Assembly: GCA_028823035.1 (NCBI GenBank)
Contig: JAPKCI010000030.1
Span: 1-43,498, forward strand
Origin: Rubripirellula sp.
GTDB taxonomy: Bacteria; Planctomycetota; Planctomycetia; Pirellulales; Pirellulaceae
Length of the DNA: 43,498 nucleotides
Reading direction: 5' to 3'
Shown: piece after piece, positions 1 through 8,168 of the stretch
Layout: every line of letters starts with the position of its first letter
Numbering within the stretch: position 1 is the first letter of the stretch
The notes under the pieces: model-generated
The model's database searches: none
What the model saw: the letters and a program-made list of their open reading frames with translations, nothing else
Told to the model about the DNA's origin: nothing
Position numbers and translations under genes: made by a program

Positions 1-2
1 GC

Positions 3-1115
3 TTCGCTTCATCAGGTCGCGGTGGAAGCGGTCGCGGTGGAAGCGGTCGCGGTGGCGAGCTTGGAGGAGGCGATGAATTCAGTGGCGGTGGACTGGGTGG
101 CGGTGGACTGGGTGGCGGTGGGCTGGGTGTTTTGGGTGGAGACATGGGCATGGATGAAGACATGGGCATGGAGATGGATGAAGACATGGGCATGGAGATG
201 GATGAAGGCATGGGATACGGCCAAGCTTCGGGGCGTCAGCAGCAGGGTGGAACTGCAGCGGCGAAACCATCTGTTCCTGCAAGAAAGATGCTTGGTGGCA
301 AATCAGCCGCTGTATTAGAAAAAAATCTAGGTTTGGTGGCACAAGTTGTTGGAGAAGCGTTTAGAAAACGCTTTGAAAACGGCAGCTTTGGACCACTCTT
401 TTCGACCGTCACCGCGCCACCGCCACCCGTTGAAAATGCAGGCGGTCGAAATGGTCAGGCTGCACCAGCCGTTTCATCCCACGTTGTTGGTGCGGCAGTC
501 AATGAATTACTTTTGGATGCTGGGGAGCCAATTGAAATGTGGCAGCCGGGGCTTGTCTTTCTTGGCGAGGGAACCGTCGATGAAATCCTGCCTTTTGCAA
601 AGGTTGCGAATGTTGATTTACTGCTCCACTTTGAAGTGGTGCTGAAGGCAGGACGGAATGCAACGTTGCAAAATACTTCCCGCTGCAAGCTGATGAACGT
701 GACCACTGGTAAGCTGGAAATCGTGTCGAAAGGAATGGGGACACTTGAGGCGTCGCAACTGGCTGGTGCGGGGCGTCAAAATGAACGCAAGTATGTGCAG
801 GAGCAACTTAGTTCCCTGTTCGGCTTCATTGATCGTGAGACGGTTGTGATGGATATGCCTGCCCTGACTCCTGAAATTGCCAGACGTCGTGTGGCAGCTT
901 TGGTCGGTAGTCCGCAATCTCGATCCTTGCGTACGTTGGCAGAAATTCGCATGTATCAGGTCAAAAATCTGCTGACTGAAGAGGAAGTTGAGGTGGCCTT
1001 TGACATCGTAGGAGGCGCTGAAGGGTTGCTGATGTTGCATGGTTCGCAGCCTGAAAAGGTCAACATGGCGCGTCAATGGGCACTGCAGAGCTTGCCAACT
1101 TCTGACGAACGTTAA
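3..1115 (+). CDS. Partial protein with Gly-rich and Met/Asp-rich repetitive N-terminus
   Basis: The reading frame is open from the first bases of the window, so the 5' end of the gene lies outside. The first ATG inside the window, at 132, is probably internal. The visible part starts with Gly-Arg-Gly-Gly-Ser and Gly-Gly-Gly-Leu repeats, continues with acidic Met-rich repeats (DMGMEMDE, about 141-213), and then becomes a non-repetitive domain of about 270 residues with predicted mixed alpha/beta character. That domain includes segments such as LLLHFEVVLKAGRN and VAFDIVGGAEGLLMLHG. No catalytic motif was recognised. The stop TAA at 1113-1115 lies inside a direct repeat. The next gene, moxR, converges on it from the other strand. 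Function is unknown; a structural or surface protein is only a guess from the low-complexity region. Confidence 0.75.
   Translation, partial: FASSGRGGSGRGGSGRGGELGGGDEFSGGGLGGGGLGGGGLGVLGGDMGMDEDMGMEMDEDMGMEMDEGMGYGQASGRQQQGGTAAAKPSVPARKMLGGKSAAVLEKNLGLVAQVVGEAFRKRFENGSFGPLFSTVTAPPPPVENAGGRNGQAAPAVSSHVVGAAVNELLLDAGEPIEMWQPGLVFLGEGTVDEILPFAKVANVDLLLHFEVVLKAGRNATLQNTSRCKLMNVTTGKLEIVSKGMGTLEASQLAGAGRQNERKYVQEQLSSLFGFIDRETVVMDMPALTPEIARRRVAALVGSPQSRSLRTLAEIRMYQVKNLLTEEEVEVAFDIVGGAEGLLMLHGSQPEKVNMARQWALQSLPTSDER
15..213 (+). repeat. In-frame tandem repeats coding for low-complexity protein
   Basis: There are three consecutive in-frame repeat blocks. A 15-bp unit ggtcgcggtggaagc occurs twice plus 11 bases at 15-55. 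A 15-bp unit ggtggcggtggactg occurs three times with small changes at 81-125. A 24-bp unit beginning gacatgggcatgg occurs twice in full (159-206), preceded by a shortened 18-bp copy (141-158). All unit lengths are multiples of three, so copy-number changes would keep the reading frame. Confidence 0.85.
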
Positions 1116-1143
1116 CACTTGCCAACTTCTGACGCACGCTAAC
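1091..1143 (+). repeat. 26-bp direct repeat spanning a stop codon
   Basis: The last 25 bases of the preceding gene, from cttgccaacttctgacg through the TAA, are repeated 27 bp downstream with two substitutions (1091-1116 and 1118-1143). A shorter related piece, cgacgcacgct, follows at about 1146-1156. This looks like a tandem duplication of the end of the gene that lies beyond its own stop. Confidence 0.8.
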
Positions 1144-1284
1144 TGTCGACGCACGCTCAGGGTGCGAGCTGTGCAGATGTCAATGAATTTGGCTGACTCA
1201 ACCTGACCGACTGCCAAGCACCGATCGCTGGGGTTCACGGGGCGGTGGACAACTGCGGTTCCCTGCCTTGAACCCGATTTGCTT

Positions 1285-1320
1285 GGAATCAGGTCAGCGT
1301 GAAAGGAATCAGGTCAGCGT
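1285..1320 (+). repeat. 16-bp direct repeat, 20-bp period
   Basis: ggaatcaggtcagcgt occurs at 1285-1300 and again at 1305-1320, separated by gaaa. It lies in the 263-bp gap between two convergent genes. No hairpin with a T-tract was seen in this gap, so terminators for the two genes are not apparent. Confidence 0.75.
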
Positions 1321-1378
1321 TGGTTCGACTCTGCTCAGGTGAGGCGAAGTGGCCTCGTGATGCTGTTTGAATTTCGCG

Positions 1379-2407
1379 TCAGTCGCGAGGTACTTCGATG
1401 CCACGAATCAGGCTGGTTAGTTCCTCGTCCGCGGTGCGGCCTTCGATTTCAGCTTCTGCGGTCAGTTGAACCCGGTGCCGCAGGGTTGGGATTGAGATGT
1501 CGACAACATCGTCCGGAATTGCGTAGTCACGACCACTAAAGGCGGCAAGTGCTCTGGCTGATTGCATCAACGCCAACCCTGCACGAGGGGATGCACCGAT
1601 GTGAAAAGCGGGCCACGTCCGCGACGCCCGCACGATTTCGTTGATGTAGTCGATCAGGCTTTCTTCGATTCTTATCTGAGAGCATAGTTGGATCATTTCC
1701 AAAAGTTGTGTGGGCGACGTCACCGCCCCAACTTCCTCGTTGAGTCGCTGGTTCAGATCGACCTGCTGGCTGTGTAGTTTCAGGATTTCTGCTTCCTGAC
1801 TCGCTGTCGGGTATTCCACTCTGAGTTTGAACATGAATCGGTCAAGCTGTGCTTCCGGAAGATTGTAGGTCCCTTCACTCTCCAGTGGGTTTTGGGTGGC
1901 CATCACCAGAAACGGGCGTGGTACCTCATGGCTGGTTCCGTCGATAGTGACTCGATATTCCTGCATGATTTCGAGCAGGGCCGCATGGGTTTTTGCTGGT
2001 GATCGGTTGATTTCGTCTGCCAGCAGGAACTGAGTGAAAACAGGTCCCGGGCGGAAACGGAATTCAGATCGCTGCATGTCATAGACTGGCGCCCCTGTGA
2101 TATCGGATGGCATCAGGTCGGCGGTGAACTGAATTCGTCCACATTCACAGCCGAGTACCCGTCCCATGGTGCGTACGAACAATGTCTTTCCAAGTCCGGG
2201 TACTGATTCGATCAAAACGTGACCACCAGCGAACAACGCGGTAAGACTGCCTAGAACCAGTTCTTCTTGGCCTACGAAGAGTTTGCCAATTTCTTTCGAA
2301 ATGTCTTCATACAGCTTTTGCACCGGGGCAAATTTTTCGGACTTCACGATTTCCCGGGCCGGTTTTTTGGCCAACGCTTCATTGGTTTCTGGGGGAATGT
2401 TACTCAA
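1379..2407 (-). CDS. moxR: MoxR-family AAA+ ATPase
   Basis: This is a 342-residue MoxR-type AAA+ ATPase. Members act as chaperone-like ATPases that assemble or activate protein complexes, often working with a DUF58 or VWA partner. Walker A is ESVPGLGKT (about 67-75), Walker B is FLLADEIN (about 127-134), and sensor 1 lies in VMATQNPLESEGTYNLPEAQ (about 168-187), the family signature. The length is normal. The start is TTG at 2407; it overlaps the TGA of the DUF4350 gene (TTGA), has a GGGA element about 9 bases upstream, and is preceded in frame by a stop five codons earlier. It is the last gene of a six-gene minus-strand operon. A DUF58 gene, the usual downstream partner, is absent; the next gene is convergent and unrelated. 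Confidence 0.93.
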   Translation of the reverse strand: MSNIPPETNEALAKKPAREIVKSEKFAPVQKLYEDISKEIGKLFVGQEELVLGSLTALFAGGHVLIESVPGLGKTLFVRTMGRVLGCECGRIQFTADLMPSDITGAPVYDMQRSEFRFRPGPVFTQFLLADEINRSPAKTHAALLEIMQEYRVTIDGTSHEVPRPFLVMATQNPLESEGTYNLPEAQLDRFMFKLRVEYPTASQEAEILKLHSQQVDLNQRLNEEVGAVTSPTQLLEMIQLCSQIRIEESLIDYINEIVRASRTWPAFHIGASPRAGLALMQSARALAAFSGRDYAIPDDVVDISIPTLRHRVQLTAEAEIEGRTADEELTSLIRGIEVPRD

Positions 2408-3852
2408 GTATCTGTCCCATCATGGTTGGAGTCTGCAGGTTCAGTCGGGTTGGCTGTGGGTACCTGCGAAGCGGGGGGCTTGGAAACGGTGTTTGGTTCA
2501 ACAGTGTTTGGTTCAACAGTGTTTGGTTCAACAGTGTTTGGCTGGGTGTCGTTGGCCGTGGTAGCTGAACTGCCTCGCGACAATCGGTTAGACATTAAGG
2601 TAGGCAACGGTTTAGGAGTCGGCGGTGATGTCTCATCAATTACCCATGGGCCTGAGGTTTCACCTCGCATCCGTTTCATGTATTCGCTGATCCTTGATCG
2701 AGCGTAGTTTTCGCCTCCGGCTCGTTTCATCAGGGCAGCTACCGCATCCAAGTGGTCGCCAAAGTTACCACGCCGATTGTGAGAAAGGCGTCGTGGCCTC
2801 CCGAAAATGGGTAGCAACATCAGGCAAATCACCAAGCCGAGAAAAATACCGTGCATGGTCAACAGACTGATGGGCCAAACGGTTAACAGTTCCATCCCGG
2901 AGGCTTTCGGAACACCCGGTTGACCGTCGCTAACAACGATAGGTCTGCTATTGGTGGTCAAGAAGCTAGCTTGAGGTTGTGACCGGTTTTTTGGCGTTGC
3001 CTGCTGGATGATCTTGTCGGCGAGTTGCTGATTCGCTCGTTGGGTGAGCCCAAAGTTGGTCAAGAGGGAGCCTGATGAAACCACGATGATGCGAGAATCA
3101 CTCCAAAGGTTTGATGTGACTTCACCAACATACGAATTGCCGTTCGTTGTTTCGAGTAACGAGCGATATTTGTATCGAATGCTTGCCGGCGTTGCCGATG
3201 TCGCGGTTGTTGTGGTTGTCAAATTGGAATGCTGCGGGGGCACTTTCTGGGTACCCGGGCCGAGTGAACTTTCGAGCGATGCGGTCGGTTGGTCGGTAGC
3301 AGCGCCTACCGAAAGTTTCCATGGGCCTTTTGCGTCAATCGCTTTTTCTGGCAGGGGCAATGGCTTAACGCTGAACCACGGGTATGAGTAGGATGTTGGC
3401 GACGTAATTCTTGCCATCATGCGTTGATTGCTGCTTTTGGCTGCCCGCCTGCGATATTCGAGACGTTTTTCCGGCGGTGCCAGTGGAGCAACGGTTGTCC
3501 AGTATTCAGCTTCGCTGCCGCTGTCCGGGTTGATGTATATGAGTGTGTGCTTTCCTCGGCCGAGCCATTTGTCCAACCAGATTACTGCCGAGTCGTTCAG
3601 CATCGCGTCATTCTGAGGAGTCCAGACGACGACATCTGTTTCATTCATTAAGCGATTGGTTAATCGGCTCATGTCCCGATCTTTGTATCCGGCATGCTTA
3701 AAGGCTGAACGTAGAGTGCCGAATCCGTTGATGCTTTTGCGGGCCGAAGGTCCGCTCGACTTACCGTATTCTGTAGCGAATTGCCCGCACCCGGCGACTA
3801 GCAGAAAACAGCTCGCAAAAACTACGGACAGAAATTTGATTTGAATTTGCAT
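2404..3852 (-). CDS. DUF4350-type lipoprotein with C-terminal repeats
   Basis: Protein of 482 residues. The N-terminus is a lipoprotein signal ending in a lipobox-like LVAGC, so it is likely lipid-anchored. A domain resembling DUF4350 follows: after NRLMNETDVVVWTPQND comes a predicted alpha/beta segment leading to a DSRIIVVSSGSLLTN stretch. A transmembrane helix is centred on HGIFLGLVICLMLLPIF at about residue 340, and a short cytoplasmic region follows. The C-terminal tail holds repeated EPNTV units. The ATG at 3852 shares one base with the upstream stop (TGATG); a GTG three bases earlier (3855) is the alternative. DUF4350 proteins are often found next to MoxR, DUF4129 and DUF58 genes, which supports the call. 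Biochemical role unknown. Confidence 0.75.
   Translation of the reverse strand: MQIQIKFLSVVFASCFLLVAGCGQFATEYGKSSGPSARKSINGFGTLRSAFKHAGYKDRDMSRLTNRLMNETDVVVWTPQNDAMLNDSAVIWLDKWLGRGKHTLIYINPDSGSEAEYWTTVAPLAPPEKRLEYRRRAAKSSNQRMMARITSPTSYSYPWFSVKPLPLPEKAIDAKGPWKLSVGAATDQPTASLESSLGPGTQKVPPQHSNLTTTTTATSATPASIRYKYRSLLETTNGNSYVGEVTSNLWSDSRIIVVSSGSLLTNFGLTQRANQQLADKIIQQATPKNRSQPQASFLTTNSRPIVVSDGQPGVPKASGMELLTVWPISLLTMHGIFLGLVICLMLLPIFGRPRRLSHNRRGNFGDHLDAVAALMKRAGGENYARSRISEYMKRMRGETSGPWVIDETSPPTPKPLPTLMSNRLSRGSSATTANDTQPNTVEPNTVEPNTVEPNTVSKPPASQVPTANPTEPADSNHDGTDT
2491..2535 (-). repeat. 15-bp tandem repeat encoding PNTVE units
   Basis: Three perfect copies of gtttggttcaacagt (plus-strand reading) and a partial fourth encode EPNTV repeats near the C-terminus of the DUF4350 lipoprotein. 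The unit is five codons, so length changes stay in frame. Confidence 0.9.
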
Positions 3853-4736
3853 CACGCCGCCTCTCCCCGCCGTTGGTCCATTCTCTTTTCCAGCTGTTCG
3901 TTCGCCCGCCAGATGTCTGCGAATTTCCTTTGTGAGATTTTGTGGCGACCGAAATATGAGCGTTCAAATGCAGTCGCGGTGGCTTGTAGACATTTAGCCG
4001 CAGCGGAGTCAGTTGATCGTGTTTCGCGGACGTATTTACGGTTTGTTTTTCCGCGGTTCAACCGCAGTATCCCGATCCGATCGAGCAGTAGCAACTGGTG
4101 TCCGAACAGCAGGATAATCGCTTGGTCATAATTCCCGGATTGCATCAGACGCTCTGCTTCATGTCGCAGATTGACATCGGTACGCCGTAGTTCCGCGGGT
4201 AAGTGCTTCATTCGTTCAAGGGTCTGCTCATTTGGACTCTTTGGTACTTTTCCGAAACTGGTTTTTGATGATATTGCCGAGTCGAATTCACTTCGCGACA
4301 GCGCGTAGAATAAGGCACCGACTGCCAGGGCAATGAAAGCGAACAACAAGATCCAGCCGAGTAAATTTGTCAGGGACATCGTGGTGCCAAAGATGCCCTT
4401 GGTTAAAATATTCCCACCCGTGCCTGTCGTACCCGTTTTCGTCTTGGAAGTGTTTTTGACTGGCTGTCGGACGCGTTTTGCCTTTGGCAACCAGCGGCTT
4501 TCACGATTCAGGGAATCGTCATTCACCGGGTCAATATGAAAGGGTATTAGTTTGCCTTGCTCGCCGTCGAACCAAGGTGTGGTGCTGAGAGCACGACTGG
4601 TAGGCGAAGCTTCGTCTGCCGCATTTGCGGAGTCTTGTCCTTCTGATGCTGCAGTCAGAGCGAGCGCGAACAGGATTGACAGCCAGATCCTGGCGAGTTG
4701 CGTTGGTATTGCTCTTGAGTCTGAATCGATACTCAT
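3852..4736 (-). CDS. DUF4129 domain membrane protein
   Basis: Protein of 294 residues. The start ATG at 4736 overlaps the upstream TGA (ATGA) and is followed by an N-terminal signal peptide or signal anchor (LARIWLSILFALALTAASEG). The long in-frame extension upstream, to 5009, overlaps another real gene and is rejected. A Thr/Lys-rich linker leads to a transmembrane helix (LLGWILLFAFIALAVGALFY). The C-terminal cytoplasmic domain matches DUF4129 in layout: a pair of helices around GNYDQAIILLFGHQLLLLDR, then LNRGKTNRKYVRE and a conserved aromatic-rich end (ERSYFGRHKIS). DUF4129 proteins are commonly encoded with MoxR/DUF58 modules in bacteria and archaea. Their exact role is not known. Confidence 0.82.
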   Translation of the reverse strand: MSIDSDSRAIPTQLARIWLSILFALALTAASEGQDSANAADEASPTSRALSTTPWFDGEQGKLIPFHIDPVNDDSLNRESRWLPKAKRVRQPVKNTSKTKTGTTGTGGNILTKGIFGTTMSLTNLLGWILLFAFIALAVGALFYALSRSEFDSAISSKTSFGKVPKSPNEQTLERMKHLPAELRRTDVNLRHEAERLMQSGNYDQAIILLFGHQLLLLDRIGILRLNRGKTNRKYVRETRSTDSAAAKCLQATATAFERSYFGRHKISQRKFADIWRANEQLEKRMDQRRGEAA

Positions 4737-5737
4737 CGAATCGCTCCTGATGCTTGAACCAATTTCGCCGATTTGCTGACCGCTGCCTGCCCACGAGTCG
4801 TTGTCAGCGACGGGGTTGTGTTGAGTTGTTCGTCCGTACCAAACTGACGCATGGCTTCCGCACGAACGGCCAGTTCCACTTCCCAACCCTCGAGTCGGAT
4901 CCGAGTGTCGAGGTAACTTAGAATCCGCATGATCACACTGATGCCGGCAACACACCACAGGGACAGCGGGAAGAAAAAAAGGAGCACCGTCAGACTCATG
5001 AAATTCCAATATCCCAGAGTGATGCCGCGGAACCAGATCAGTGTGTAAAGGCAGCTGCCGAACATTCCAAAAAGCAGCAGAGTAATCGTAATGAACCGAC
5101 CGCTGAGTTCGCTACTCATGGGAGAATGAAGTGACTTGGAACGCCGTGCCATGGTGATCATGGACTCAGTTTTGCTCCGCAGTGGGCATTGCTCCAGCAG
5201 TAGTATTTCAGGAAGAAAGGGTCGGCTGCCGCGGGTAATCGTGATCGTCAACAGCAGAACGATCGGTACAAAGATGTCCCAAAGTCCCGACAATGGTTGT
5301 CCCCAACGGAACGCCAGCAGGACCATCGTGGGTACCGCCAGACGCTTGACACCAAGGACCCAGAACCATCGCATGAACTGGCGACCCACTTCACGTGAGA
5401 CACTCTTCCATGTGGGGCGTTTTTCGAACACGGCTTGGCCAAGATAAAGCGTGGTAAACACACCGGCGGCGGGAGCCTGAAGAATGACTAACAGTGTCAT
5501 CCACAGCATGTACCGGGAAATTTCAGCGGCCGCCGATGCGTCATCAAGTCCGTATCCAGATTCCTGCCATGGAATCCATGCGAGCAGCAGCATGTTTGCA
5601 GAGGCCCAGGCGATCGCACCCAGGCTGAAGCCAATCAACAATGATTCGGGGTAGCGTCGAATCATGACCATCGAAAGGTCACCAATTTCGGACAACGTCC
5701 GAAGTCGGATGGCCACATGGGTTTGATCAAGTTGCAT
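4733..5737 (-). CDS. Polytopic membrane protein of the MoxR operon
   Basis: Protein of 334 residues with about six predicted transmembrane segments, including stretches around SLGAIAWASANMLLLAW, WMTLLVILQAPAAGVFTTL, LWDIFVPIVLLLTIT, ITLLLFGMFGSCLYTLIW and FMSLTVLLFFFPLSLWCVA. The start ATG at 5737 has a clear AGGAG 9 bases upstream and overlaps the end of the SpoIIM-like gene by 11 bases; the longer frame to 5803 has no such support. The ending SYLDTRIRLEGWEVELAVRA is typical of uncharacterised membrane proteins in this kind of cluster. I do not recognise a named family. It probably forms part of the same membrane complex as its neighbours. Confidence 0.8.
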   Translation of the reverse strand: MQLDQTHVAIRLRTLSEIGDLSMVMIRRYPESLLIGFSLGAIAWASANMLLLAWIPWQESGYGLDDASAAAEISRYMLWMTLLVILQAPAAGVFTTLYLGQAVFEKRPTWKSVSREVGRQFMRWFWVLGVKRLAVPTMVLLAFRWGQPLSGLWDIFVPIVLLLTITITRGSRPFLPEILLLEQCPLRSKTESMITMARRSKSLHSPMSSELSGRFITITLLLFGMFGSCLYTLIWFRGITLGYWNFMSLTVLLFFFPLSLWCVAGISVIMRILSYLDTRIRLEGWEVELAVRAEAMRQFGTDEQLNTTPSLTTTRGQAAVSKSAKLVQASGAIR

Positions 5738-6764
5738 CAGGCTGATCTCCTGTCGGCATGGTTGTCCCAAGTTTTGTCGTCTGTTGGGGAAATCCAAGCA
5801 CAACGAAGTAGAAACTGATCAGGCCCGATGAGAAGACTGCCCACAAAGCCTTGATAAGGTAGGGAGCCGGGCTGGGTGAAAGGATCCCCTCAGTCAATGC
5901 TGCCAAAATGAACAATATCACAGATGTCGCCATGACAGGAACAGCCTTCAAGGCGTTGACGCGAATGGAATCACCTCGCGTCAGTCCTCCGGTGTAAAAC
6001 AAGCCGACTCCAATTCGCAGCCCAGCCGCAGCAGCTAACGCAATGGCGGTTAATTCAAATGGACCGTGAGCCGTCACAAACTGATAGAAGTGGTCACCTC
6101 CAACCGTATCTGGCCGCGCCATGAAGCCAAACATGGTTCCCAAAGCCACTGCGTTGTAGGCGAGAGTGAAAAGGCAGGGAATCAGAAGGATGCCGTACGC
6201 AAAGCATCGAAGCCCGATTGCGGTGTTGTGCTGGATGTAGTAACCCGACATCGTCACGTAATGCTCGAACGATCCAGACAATGGCTTTTCATACATTTCC
6301 TCCAATTGGTTGAGTTGCTCTGCTCCCACCATTCTTTCCGCAAATCCAGGAAACATCGCATCGTTGCGGCCTAGGAACATCGAAATGGCGAACAGACCAA
6401 AGAAAACAATCGTGGCGACACGCACGCAGGGATCTGCAAAGATTTGTTGAGGTGCATCGCGAAAAACAATTCCGGACCAACGTTTGGGTTCAAACCTGTC
6501 AGCACGATACAACTGATTGTGGGCCCTCGCGACGAGTCGGTGCAGATAGGTGATTGTGCCTGGCGGCAGTTGGTAGGCATCGGCGAGTGCAAGATCGGCA
6601 CAGGCAGCACGGTAGAGCGTTGAAAATCTTGCGATTCCTTGAACTCCCTGATGGTGTGCAACCCCCGATTTATTTGTGCGACCACTTGTTTCCATGGCAT
6701 CGCACAGCGTTTCCAGTTCCGTCCACTGCACACGCCGTTTATCCAATAGTTTCGCCACATTCAT
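5727..6764 (-). CDS. SpoIIM (stage II sporulation protein M)-like membrane protein
   Basis: Protein of 345 residues. The N-terminal part is soluble and helical (WTELETLCDAMETS, then FSTLYRAACADLALA). The C-terminal part is polytopic and contains the family hallmark HGPFELTAIALAAAAGLRIG, together with an ALGTMFGFMARP segment. SpoIIM-family proteins outside spore formers have no sporulation role and are usually linked with RDD, MoxR and DUF58 genes. The ATG at 6764 lies 3 bases after the stop of the RDD gene, with AGGAAAGG slightly upstream, so the two are probably translated together. SpoIIM in endospore formers localises peptidoglycan hydrolases; applying that here would be inference. Confidence 0.85.
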   Translation of the reverse strand: MNVAKLLDKRRVQWTELETLCDAMETSGRTNKSGVAHHQGVQGIARFSTLYRAACADLALADAYQLPPGTITYLHRLVARAHNQLYRADRFEPKRWSGIVFRDAPQQIFADPCVRVATIVFFGLFAISMFLGRNDAMFPGFAERMVGAEQLNQLEEMYEKPLSGSFEHYVTMSGYYIQHNTAIGLRCFAYGILLIPCLFTLAYNAVALGTMFGFMARPDTVGGDHFYQFVTAHGPFELTAIALAAAAGLRIGVGLFYTGGLTRGDSIRVNALKAVPVMATSVILFILAALTEGILSPSPAPYLIKALWAVFSSGLISFYFVVLGFPQQTTKLGTTMPTGDQPDAT

Positions 6765-6767
6765 CGT

Positions 6768-7838
6768 TTAACCTTTCCTTGGGTTGGTGAAAGGTTCACG
6801 TTGGCGTGCGACATCTTGATGTTCTGTCACCGGTTGAAAATCTGATCCTGTCGTTCGTGGCCTTGTGTCCAACGGTTGCGATGCTGAGGTGAGATTTGAA
6901 GCACTCATGATCGATGCGTTTTGAGATTGTAAGTCGCCCGCCAAACCCTGTGGTTTGTGCTGATCACGACTCAGGGGGCTGTAGCCCGCAAGTGGACCGA
7001 GGTCGAGCAGTTCGTCCGATGCATCGGCCAGAAAGGTTTTGTAATACAACGCGTAGATTAGGAGATCGGGGTCGATGTCGGCACGAAACTCAAAACGATC
7101 TATCAGGGGGATGGCCAGATGACGGGCAATCTCACGGCGGCGGGCAGGGGTCAGATAATGCCGACGCTCAGCATAAATTGCCAAGGTGCGAGACATGCTA
7201 CGGGTTACCCGATAATCACCAGGAAAAAATGAGGCGAGCGCGGGGACACGTGGATCGTCCACTTTTGCAATCGGTAACTTCCATCCACGTTCATCCACGA
7301 TCACCATCGTTCCAGCCGCCAAATCACCCAAGCGTTGCATTCTGCGAGTCGAGATCATCGTCAACAGGCCAACCATGCCGGTGGGGATCAGGAAAATTGG
7401 TGGGGCGTCGGGGGCAAAGGAGCTGAGCGCCGCCAGCGGAGCCATGTCTGCAACTCGGAGCAGGTTTCTTAGCATCGCCCGTTTGCCATTGATGGGGCGA
7501 CCTTCGACATCAATGACTCGGATTCCGCAGGCCCATTTGCCTACGGTACGTCCGTTGTAAAAGGTTTCAAGCAACGTTCCATAGAACCAGCTGATGCAAA
7601 AGTAAAAGATGAAGCCACTGGCAATCAGAAAGGGCGTGAAGCCAGGGATGCTGCCCAATACCAATACCCCGCTGAGCGTAAGACCGAGAAACACCACCAA
7701 GCACACGCCGCAACGGACACTGAAGTCAATCAGGTAGGCGGGCAGTCGGCGGAAGGGACCCGCCAACTGGTAGTCAAAGGCGATGTTTTCCGGGGTTACG
7801 ACCGCGATCGTGGTGTCAAGTGCAGCAGGGGAAGCCAT
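6768..7838 (-). CDS. RDD-family membrane protein, first gene of the MoxR operon
   Basis: Protein of 356 residues from ATG 7838. Residues about 25-185 form an RDD domain: GPFRRLPAYLIDFSVR carries the conserved Arg and Asp, and several hydrophobic helices and a conserved YNGRTVGKWACGIRVIDVEG motif follow. The domain ends in RRMQRLGDLAAGTMVIVDER. A hydrophilic C-terminal region of about 170 residues, including HYLTPARRREIARHLA, is shared with other RDD proteins found beside SpoIIM genes. A GTG start at 7886 would add 16 residues, but these are not family-like. The gene is first in a six-gene operon and is divergent from the Nramp-like gene. Start position is moderately certain. Confidence 0.85.
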   Translation of the reverse strand: MASPAALDTTIAVVTPENIAFDYQLAGPFRRLPAYLIDFSVRCGVCLVVFLGLTLSGVLVLGSIPGFTPFLIASGFIFYFCISWFYGTLLETFYNGRTVGKWACGIRVIDVEGRPINGKRAMLRNLLRVADMAPLAALSSFAPDAPPIFLIPTGMVGLLTMISTRRMQRLGDLAAGTMVIVDERGWKLPIAKVDDPRVPALASFFPGDYRVTRSMSRTLAIYAERRHYLTPARRREIARHLAIPLIDRFEFRADIDPDLLIYALYYKTFLADASDELLDLGPLAGYSPLSRDQHKPQGLAGDLQSQNASIMSASNLTSASQPLDTRPRTTGSDFQPVTEHQDVARQREPFTNPRKG

Positions 7839-8168
7839 TCGGCAGGGCCGATTCAGGAGAATACATCGAGAGGAATACGTGCTCACCCATTATCGTCTGC
7901 AACCACCCTCTTTTGCAACGTAGGCAGCTGTCGACTCGGTAGATACAGGGAAAAAGAATGGAGTCTCTGCAAGTGCTGGACACTTCGACTGTTGGCTCCC
8001 ATCCGTAACCTTGTTCATTTGGATTTGACCGTGGCGGGGTAATCTCGCTGCTTGTCGAGACGCATTCAGGGGTCGGTGCCACCACCTGACTTAGTTGTTC
8101 CCCGGGCACAGTCCCGATGCCGTACACTGTTCCCTCAACCTTCACACCTCTCAAGGGAATCTTGTCCC
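7839..8168. other. Divergent intergenic region (RDD operon / Nramp-like gene)
   Basis: These 330 bases separate two divergent transcription units and should hold promoters for both. Antisense open frames exist here but look like shadows of neither gene and have no family resemblance. I saw no convincing -35/-10 pair, riboswitch-like structure or strong hairpin. Confidence 0.5.

Noticed and set aside
618-1238. Open frame of 206 codons on the minus strand
   Set aside because: It is antisense to the plus-strand gene at 3-1115, has unusual composition and no recognisable family.
8052-8168. Longer N-terminus for the Nramp-like protein
   Set aside because: The added stretch is proline- and arginine-rich, unlike the family, and a better ribosome-binding site supports GTG 8169.
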